Below are positions 43,189 through 48,624 of a DNA stretch of 48,624 bases, one piece after another. The DNA is from JABHGY01 sp964525185 (GTDB lineage: Bacteria > Fidelibacterota > Marinisomatia > Marinisomatales > UBA1611). Where the stretch lies: contig CAZGFQ010000015.1 in the NCBI GenBank assembly GCA_964525185.1, positions 1 through 48,624 on the forward strand, read 5' to 3'. Each line of letters opens with the position of its first letter. Position 1 is the stretch's first letter. The position numbers were made by a program, and so were the translations under genes. Below the pieces are notes generated by a model that had not been told where the DNA came from, made no database searches, and was given only the letters and a program-made list of their open reading frames with translations.

Positions 43189-43775
43189 TTTAATCCTAAA
43201 ATTTTATTCAAAATATCAAAACTCTTTTCTAAAAAATCCCCTTTTTGGTGGTCAATAATTATATTATAATAATCATCTGAACCATAAGTATTAAACCCAA
43301 TTTTTAACGGCGACTGAATTGCGCGACTTAATTCATGGTATAAAAAGTAATCTTTTAGGTTTAAGTCTATGAGCGCATCCATTTTTATTTTTTTTACTCT
43401 TTCTTTAAATGAATTTTCCGAAATAATACCCCACCAGTTTATTTCATTATCTGAAAAAGTAATAATATTGCCTTGTAATTCATCTGGAAAAACATGCTTT
43501 ACTTTTTCATGACAAATAAAATGGGCAGCTACATTTCCTGTTAAAGATTTTATAAAGTGGCTCATAATACGTGCATCTTCTATATTATCAGGTAGAAAAA
43601 CAAGTAATGCCTTTAAACTTTCACCATTCTGAGATAGAGAAAGGGTTGGTATTTGCTCACTTTTTTTCTTTTGAAGCTTTCGCCACATTAACAGAGCTTT
43701 TGTTCTCGTAGGAATTTTCATATCTGAATATAACTGAACCTGTGTAGCTTTAGCCAATATTCTCACTCGTTTCAT
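43185..43775 (-). CDS. Glycosyltransferase-9-like / DUF6913-like protein
   Basis: A 196-residue protein with no catalytic signature I can name with certainty. The pattern ALLVFLPDNIEDARIMSHFI, then KMDALIDLNLKDYFLYHELS, then SPLKIGFNTYGSDDYYNIII resembles the truncated heptosyltransferase-like proteins seen in Bacteroidetes (DUF6913). It overlaps the GlmU-like gene by 4 bp, so an envelope-glycan role is plausible. It is divergent from the DjlA-like gene, 21 bp apart. Confidence 0.5.
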   Translation of the reverse strand: MKRVRILAKATQVQLYSDMKIPTRTKALLMWRKLQKKKSEQIPTLSLSQNGESLKALLVFLPDNIEDARIMSHFIKSLTGNVAAHFICHEKVKHVFPDELQGNIITFSDNEINWWGIISENSFKERVKKIKMDALIDLNLKDYFLYHELSRAIQSPLKIGFNTYGSDDYYNIIIDHQKGDFLEKSFDILNKILGLK

Positions 43776-43796
43776 TTAAATTAAAGAAAGAAAATA

Positions 43797-44522
43797 ATGA
43801 CTGTAGGAAAAAAATTACTTTGGGGTGGACTTGGATGGGTTTTAGCAGGACCGATCGGAGGAATTATTGGATATGCCATTGCAGGTATGTCTGGCAACCA
43901 TTCATCTTACTCTTATACACAAACTGGAAAATCGCACACGCAACCCGGGGACTTTATTGTATCAATATTAGTTCTTCTTGCGAAGGTGATGAAGGCTGAT
44001 GGGAAATTATTAAAATCTGAATTAGATTTTGTGAAAAAATTCCTGTCTGGGCAATTCCCAGCGCATCAAGTTCAACAATTCATGGCTCTGTTCAAGGATA
44101 TTCTTGATAAAGATTATCCATTAAAAGATGTATGTCGCCAAATACAAAGACAAATGGATCATCCAAGTCGACTGGAATTAGTACATGTATTATTTGGATT
44201 ATCTGCTGCAGACGGTCATGTGGATGAAACTGAAATTCGGGTGATTCATACAATTGCAGGTTATTTAAATATTAATCCAAATGATTTTGAATCCATCAAA
44301 GCTATGTTTGTCCCAAATACGACAGCGGCTTACACTATTTTAGAAACAAACCCAAGCGCACCCAATGATGAAATAAAAAAAGCTTATCGTAAAATGGCTA
44401 ATAAATATCATCCAGATAAAGTCACTCATCTCGGAGATGAATTTCAAAAATTAGCTGAAGATAAATTTAAAGCAGTGAATGATGCTTATCAGTCAATTAA
44501 AAAAGAACGGGGAATTAAATAG
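43797..44522 (+). CDS. DjlA-like membrane-anchored DnaJ co-chaperone with TerB domain
   Basis: A 241-residue protein with an N-terminal glycine-rich hydrophobic segment (about 9-31, WGGLGWVLAGPIGGIIGYAIAG) that anchors it in the membrane. A TerB-like helical domain (about 57-165: LAKVMKADGKLLKSELDFVK, LFGLSAADGHVDETEI) and a C-terminal J domain (about 178-238) with His204-Pro205-Asp206 follow. It should stimulate DnaK ATPase near the inner membrane. It is 9 bp ahead of the mutase gene, possibly co-transcribed. Confidence 0.88.
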   Translation: MTVGKKLLWGGLGWVLAGPIGGIIGYAIAGMSGNHSSYSYTQTGKSHTQPGDFIVSILVLLAKVMKADGKLLKSELDFVKKFLSGQFPAHQVQQFMALFKDILDKDYPLKDVCRQIQRQMDHPSRLELVHVLFGLSAADGHVDETEIRVIHTIAGYLNINPNDFESIKAMFVPNTTAAYTILETNPSAPNDEIKKAYRKMANKYHPDKVTHLGDEFQKLAEDKFKAVNDAYQSIKKERGIK

Positions 44523-44531
44523 GATTTATTC

Positions 44532-46019
44532 ATGATGAAAAATAAACCGGGACACTTTCCATTCACACGCGGTATATATGAAAATATGTACAAAGATAGA
44601 TTATGGACCATGCGTCAATATGCTGGTTTTACTACAGCTGAAGAATCAAATAAACGATATAAATATTTGCTAGATAATGGTGTATCCGGGCTTTCGGTTG
44701 CCTTTGATCTTCCTACCCAAATCGGTTATGATTCAGATCACCCAATGGCTGATGGTGAAGTTGGAAAAGTGGGTGTTCCTATTTCTTCCATTCATAATAT
44801 GGATACCTTATTTAAAAACATAGCGCTCGATCAAGTCTCCACATCCATGACGATTAATGCAACAGCTGCAACTATGTTAGCTTTATATATTGCCGTTGCG
44901 GAGAAGAAGGGCATTTCTTCACAAAAATTAAGAGGCACAATCCAAAATGATATACTAAAAGAATATGTTGCCCGCGGAACGTATATTTATTCTCCTGATT
45001 TTTCAATGCGTCTCATTACAGATGTATTTGAATTTTGTGAAACACATGTGCCCAAATGGAATACTATTTCTATTTCTGGTTATCATATTCGTGAAGCGGG
45101 ATCAACGGCATCACAAGAATTGGCGTTTACCTTTGCGAATGCTATTGCTTATGTAGAAGCGGCTATATCTAAAGGATTAGATCCCAATCAATTTGGGCAA
45201 CGGTTATCCTTCTTTTTTAATGCACATAATGACTTTATTACAGAAGTGTCCAAATTTCGCGCCGCTCGACACATGTGGGCTACTATAATGAAAGAACGAT
45301 TTGGTGTCACACATGAAAAAGCGCTCGTATGTCGCTTCCATGTACAAACAGGCGGATCCACATTAACCGCATCTCAGATTGACAATAATGTTGTTCGCAC
45401 AACCATCCAAGCAATGTCCGCTATATTGGGTGGAACTCAATCTTTACATACAAATAGTAAAGATGAAGCACTTGCTCTCCCAACCGATGATTCTGTTCGG
45501 TTAGCATTAAGAACACAACAAATTATTGCACATGAATCTGGAATCCCACAACACCCGGATCCATTTGGTGGAAGTTATGTGGTAGAAGCATTAACGGAAG
45601 AATTAGCAAATGATGCCTTTTCACTCATAGAAAAAATTGATGAATTAGGTGGAACCATTTCCGCCATTGAGCAAGGATGGATTCAAAACGAAATATCCAA
45701 TAGTGCTTATTCCTATCAAAAAGATGTTGATTCAGGAAAGCAAGTTATTGTGGGGGTTAATAAGTTCAATACAGAAGAATCTTCCGACCCAGACATATTA
45801 ACAATTGATCCTAACGAAACACAAAAACAGGTTGATGGATTAAAAGCATTTAAAGCATCGAGAAATAATGATTTAGTTCAAGCAAAATTATCTTCATTAA
45901 AAGCTGGTGCCACAGGGACTGATAATGTTATGCCACACTTGATTGACTGCGTAAAAAATGGATGTACATTAGGTGAAGTAGCGGATGTTTTGCGGTTGGT
46001 CGCTGGTGAATATAAATAA
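44532..46019 (+). CDS. Methylmalonyl-CoA mutase, catalytic (large) subunit without B12-binding domain
   Basis: A 495-residue chain covering only the substrate-binding TIM barrel. The N-terminal motif FPFTRGIYENMYKDRLWTMR is followed by Tyr30 in RQYAGF, and Arg148 lies 118 residues later, in EYVARGTYIYSP. The same two residues at the same spacing (Tyr89 and Arg207) define methylmalonyl-CoA specificity, whereas isobutyryl-CoA mutase has Phe and Gln. Other motifs are ISISGYHIREAGSTA and LCRF-type VCRFHVQTGGSTL. The B12-binding domain must come from a separate small subunit that is not in the window. The N-terminus lacks about 50-60 residues found in many mutases. It is followed by an unrelated membrane gene. 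Confidence 0.92.
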   Translation: MMKNKPGHFPFTRGIYENMYKDRLWTMRQYAGFTTAEESNKRYKYLLDNGVSGLSVAFDLPTQIGYDSDHPMADGEVGKVGVPISSIHNMDTLFKNIALDQVSTSMTINATAATMLALYIAVAEKKGISSQKLRGTIQNDILKEYVARGTYIYSPDFSMRLITDVFEFCETHVPKWNTISISGYHIREAGSTASQELAFTFANAIAYVEAAISKGLDPNQFGQRLSFFFNAHNDFITEVSKFRAARHMWATIMKERFGVTHEKALVCRFHVQTGGSTLTASQIDNNVVRTTIQAMSAILGGTQSLHTNSKDEALALPTDDSVRLALRTQQIIAHESGIPQHPDPFGGSYVVEALTEELANDAFSLIEKIDELGGTISAIEQGWIQNEISNSAYSYQKDVDSGKQVIVGVNKFNTEESSDPDILTIDPNETQKQVDGLKAFKASRNNDLVQAKLSSLKAGATGTDNVMPHLIDCVKNGCTLGEVADVLRLVAGEYK

Positions 46020-46035
46020 CGACTATTCACCTAAA

Positions 46036-46617
46036 ATGATATCTATTGCAAAGGGGTTTTCGCTCCTTTTGCATCCAATGCTATTGTCATTTTTTGTTTA
46101 TATATATTTTATTTTTTTCTATCTAAACATTAAATCGAACCCGTGGGTTCTAACATCTATTTCGTTACTGTTTTTAAACTTACTTCCAATAGCGACGGTT
46201 ATATATTTAAAATATATTGGTAAAATAAGCGATCTGGATGCGTCAAATAGAGAGCAAAGAATGTTTCCCTTAATATTGGGGGTCATTTATGCCGCATTAG
46301 GTTTCAGTAGTTTATTCACCTTAGATGCGCCACCTTTGATTCAAGGACTTATGTTTTGTTTTATGACAAATACACTCTTCACTTTAATCGTAACACATTA
46401 TTGGAAAATTTCAATCCATGCAATGGGTGTAACAGGTCCCATGGCGGCACTTTGGATATCTGGAATTCATGCTCCCATCATAATGGGACTATTTGTTATA
46501 ATCATTTCCATATCTCGTATCATACTAAAGGCGCATACCGTCGCTCAAGTTACAGTGGGCTCTATAGCTGGATTTATTCTTACTTATTTACAATTACGTT
46601 TCATCTTTTCAATCTAA
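46036..46617 (+). CDS. PAP2-like multi-helix membrane protein
   Basis: A 193-residue protein with five or six hydrophobic helices. It resembles truncated PAP2-like proteins of FCB bacteria: the HAMGVTGPMAALW and KAHTVAQVTVGSIAGFILTYL segments recall the last PAP2 motifs, but the K-x6-RP and PSGH boxes are missing. An enzymatic role is therefore doubtful. The ATG at 46036 is preferred, since the upstream ATG at 45985 would overlap the mutase by 35 bp. It is followed 6 bp later by birA. Confidence 0.6.
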   Translation: MISIAKGFSLLLHPMLLSFFVYIYFIFFYLNIKSNPWVLTSISLLFLNLLPIATVIYLKYIGKISDLDASNREQRMFPLILGVIYAALGFSSLFTLDAPPLIQGLMFCFMTNTLFTLIVTHYWKISIHAMGVTGPMAALWISGIHAPIIMGLFVIIISISRIILKAHTVAQVTVGSIAGFILTYLQLRFIFSI

Positions 46618-46623
46618 AGTAAA

Positions 46624-47418
46624 ATGCTCTTTACCCAATTAGTGCAAGCAAACCTAACTACTATCAATTGTGGTAGAAACATTGAATATTTTACAAAAAC
46701 AGAATCGACCAATGATGATGCATGGGAACTCTACCAAGAAAATGCACCTACTGGGAGTGTGGTTGTTGCAGAAATCCAAACAAAAGGTCGCGGACGACAA
46801 GGGAATAAATGGCATACATCTCCAGATAAAGGATTAGCTTTTTCTATTCTATTACGACCAAAGATTTCTATTTCCGCTTCAGGTATTATTTCTGCCGCTA
46901 CAGCCGTTGCCATTCAAAAAGCCCTAACTGAATACGATATTGAAAGTAAAACAAAATGGCCAAATGACATTTTAATTAATGATAAAAAGGTTGGTGGAAT
47001 TTTATGTGAATCTAGAATTTCAGGGAATCACATTTCTGCTCTTGTCATTGGCGTTGGATTAAATGTGAATCACGATTCAGATGATTTTTCTGAAGATATT
47101 GCTGATTCATCCACATCTTTATTCATAGAAAAAGGAATTTCTTTTCAAAGAGAACGCATTTTGGCTTCTATTTTAAATCAACTAGAAAGTGTCATGGCTA
47201 AAATTTCCAATAATGAGATTGATGAAATAATTCATGATTGGGAATCCAATTGTTCTCATATGTTAAAAGATATTTCAATCCGCGACCAAGATGATACTCA
47301 TTTCGGAACATTTATGGGGATTAATTCAAAAGGAAGTGCCCTTTTAAATGTGGATGGAAAGCAAATAGATTTCAATTCAGGATTAGTGATTAAAACTGAT
47401 GAAGACCAGATGATTTAA
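46624..47418 (+). CDS. birA: Biotin-protein ligase, catalytic-only type
   Basis: A 264-residue monofunctional ligase with no N-terminal helix-turn-helix, so it cannot act as a biotin repressor. The motifs TESTNDDAWEL, the GRGRQGNKWHTSPDKGLAFS biotin/AMP loop (about 57-76), TKWPNDILINDKKVGGIL and VIGVGLNVNH are complete. It attaches biotin to the biotin carrier of acyl-CoA carboxylases, so it serves the carboxyltransferase encoded at 28548-30293. Its 3' end overlaps the convergent CDF gene by 29 bp. Confidence 0.93.
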   Translation: MLFTQLVQANLTTINCGRNIEYFTKTESTNDDAWELYQENAPTGSVVVAEIQTKGRGRQGNKWHTSPDKGLAFSILLRPKISISASGIISAATAVAIQKALTEYDIESKTKWPNDILINDKKVGGILCESRISGNHISALVIGVGLNVNHDSDDFSEDIADSSTSLFIEKGISFQRERILASILNQLESVMAKISNNEIDEIIHDWESNCSHMLKDISIRDQDDTHFGTFMGINSKGSALLNVDGKQIDFNSGLVIKTDEDQMI

Positions 47419-48556
47419 TCATCACATCAAATTCCGGGAAAAAACCTGAAATTTCCATTTCAATATTTTGCTGACATTTTATAGCCACCTTCTGTGTTGT
47501 GCCTGGTTTAAAGTTTATACCAAATAAAATAACATGGTGTTCTTCTGTATCTACAATCCGAATATCATGATAATTGGACAACCATTCATGATTGCTATAA
47601 TGTGTATCTAAATAGGCCCGCACTTCTTTTACTATTGGGTGGTTTGGATAAATAGGATCTACATGAACTGTGGGTGATATACCCAATTTTTCTTTTAAAA
47701 TATTTTCTACATTTTCAGAAATATCATGAGCAGATGCAGGAGATTCATTTCCATCAATTTCAATATGAATACTAATAAATTTATCTTTCCCATAACTATG
47801 AATGGCTATATCATGAGCACCTAAAACACCATCAATTTTTTGAACCATTTGTCTCACTTCATTCACTTCATCTTCTGTAGGTGGTTTTCCCAATAAATCA
47901 TCAATAGCCGTTTTTGCTATTTCATATCCTGTCCACATTATAAAAAAGGCAACCCCTAAACCTGCCCATCCATCTATTTGATAATATCCGTATTTCCCTG
48001 CAATCATCGCACTCATAACAAGTAATGATGAAATAGCGTCTGTTCTATGATGCCATGCATCTGCATGAAGCGTTCCTGATGCAATTTTTCCGGATAGAAA
48101 TTCGCCATATCTAGCTGTGAGTTCTTTTAGAAGAATCGTTAATCCAATCAGTCCAATCATCCACCATTCAGGGGTAATTGGTTCAGGGTTCATTAATCGA
48201 CTAATAGATGATTCTATAAATTCAATGCCAGCCACCGCTAATAAAATAGCAATAATGAGTGTGGCAATATATTCAGCTCTACCATGGCCATAGGGATGAT
48301 CTTCATCGGCCGGTTTTTCCGCTTCGTTAAATCCCCAAATGACTACAGCAGATGATATGAGATCTGATAATGTATGAATGGCATCTGCTAATAAACTGAT
48401 GGATCCTACAACTAAACTCAATCCCATTTTTATAATAAAAAGAAACCCATTTATGATAACGGAAACCCAGCCCTGGAATTTCCCAATACGAGTTCTATAC
48501 ATGCGGGCAGGCTCTTTCCCTTTTGGGACAAATTTATGTGTAATTATTTCAAACAT
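47390..48556 (-). CDS. Cation diffusion facilitator (CDF) family metal transporter
   Basis: A 388-residue inner-membrane protein with six helices and a C-terminal cytosolic domain. The metal site is visible in helix 2 (LLADAIHTLSD, Asp58, His61 and Asp65 with this start) and helix 5 (HADAWHHRTDAIS, H-x3-D). The cytosolic domain (about 220-300) is typical of Zn2+/Fe2+/Mn2+ exporters. An in-frame GTG at 48589 is an alternative start, but it would overlap the upstream reading frame; ATG 48556 follows that frame's stop by 7 bp. The exported metal is unknown. It ends inside birA (29 bp overlap). Confidence 0.88.
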   Translation of the reverse strand: MFEIITHKFVPKGKEPARMYRTRIGKFQGWVSVIINGFLFIIKMGLSLVVGSISLLADAIHTLSDLISSAVVIWGFNEAEKPADEDHPYGHGRAEYIATLIIAILLAVAGIEFIESSISRLMNPEPITPEWWMIGLIGLTILLKELTARYGEFLSGKIASGTLHADAWHHRTDAISSLLVMSAMIAGKYGYYQIDGWAGLGVAFFIMWTGYEIAKTAIDDLLGKPPTEDEVNEVRQMVQKIDGVLGAHDIAIHSYGKDKFISIHIEIDGNESPASAHDISENVENILKEKLGISPTVHVDPIYPNHPIVKEVRAYLDTHYSNHEWLSNYHDIRIVDTEEHHVILFGINFKPGTTQKVAIKCQQNIEMEISGFFPEFDVMIKSSGLHQF

Positions 48557-48563
48557 AATTATA

Positions 48564-48623
48564 TTAAACCCAAACAGCCAAAATGGCACCCACCATCATT
48601 AAGCCTACAAATTGATATCCCAT
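48564..48623 (-). CDS. Possible 3' end of a membrane-protein gene cut by the window edge
   Basis: On the minus strand the frame MGYQFVGLMMVGAILAVWV-stop enters from the right edge and ends 7 bp before the CDF start. It is hydrophobic, as the C-terminal helix of a membrane protein would be. With only 20 codons visible it could be chance; the first Met may be internal. Confidence 0.3.
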   Translation of the reverse strand: MGYQFVGLMMVGAILAVWV

Positions 48624-48624
48624 A

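Noticed and set aside
45985..45987. ATG start for the PAP2-like membrane gene inside the mutase gene
   Set aside because: It would add 17 polar residues and a 35-bp overlap; ATG 46036 starts directly before the first helix.

Overview
The window is an AT-rich (low-GC by eye) bacterial chromosome segment, densely packed with housekeeping genes. Three secreted proteins end in a type IX-secretion-like sorting domain of the NPFNPTT kind. There are also a Bacteroidetes-style 'alternative' GlmU, a DUF2480 protein, a DUF3467 protein and a CarboxypepD-type TonB receptor, and many starts lack a clear Shine-Dalgarno. Together these suggest a member of the FCB superphylum, most plausibly a marine Candidatus Marinimicrobia (SAR406)-like bacterium. 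That assignment is inference; no rRNA gene is present.

Layout. 1-1332: an HD-domain protein, then 850 bp of gene-free DNA full of short dispersed repeats. 1333-3983: an LptF/G-type permease overlapping a pyrimidine-nucleoside phosphorylase. 3994-10471 (minus): a tight korA-korB-fumC unit (2-oxoacid:ferredoxin oxidoreductase plus fumarase), followed by a class A penicillin-binding protein. 10683-13760: a CASTOR/POLLUX-like channel and selD. The selD gene is itself a selenoprotein gene: an in-frame UGA stands at the catalytic position and a bacterial SECIS-like hairpin follows it. 13779-21341: a SUF iron-sulfur cluster operon under an IscR/Rrf2-type regulator with recognisable operator sites (rrf2, DUF59, A-type carrier, sufB, C, D, E, T, S, DUF2480), followed by a dCMP deaminase-like gene. 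21359-25346: two secreted sorting-domain proteins that share a palindromic repeat inside their coding sequence, then two unknown envelope proteins. 25362-28540: an acetyl-CoA hydrolase/CoA-transferase and a cation/proton antiporter with an RCK domain.

28548-34116 (minus): an operon etfB-etfA-etfD-like-accAD, coupling an electron-transfer flavoprotein to a membrane iron-sulfur quinone reductase and a fused acetyl-CoA carboxylase carboxyltransferase. 34206-40437: a 44-residue membrane peptide, a promoter, a secreted protein of unknown fold, a strong terminator, and a 1360-residue TonB-dependent receptor carrying Asp/Asn/Gly-rich calcium-site-like insertions. 40460-48624: an unexplained long-range stem-loop, a PAP2 phosphatase, a minus-strand cluster (GT9-like, GlmU-like, zinc ribbon, DUF3467), a DjlA-like co-chaperone, a methylmalonyl-CoA mutase catalytic subunit, a PAP2-like membrane protein, biotin ligase, and a CDF metal transporter.

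How the genes fit together. The window is rich in iron-sulfur and ferredoxin-linked metabolism: Kor, the Etf/quinone branch and SUF assembly. It also has CoA metabolism (CoA-transferase, ACC carboxyltransferase, methylmalonyl-CoA mutase, biotin ligase). The most notable features are the Sec-containing SelD, the in-gene palindromic repeat, and the acidic inserts in the TonB receptor. No CRISPR array, insertion sequence, prophage or defence island was seen.
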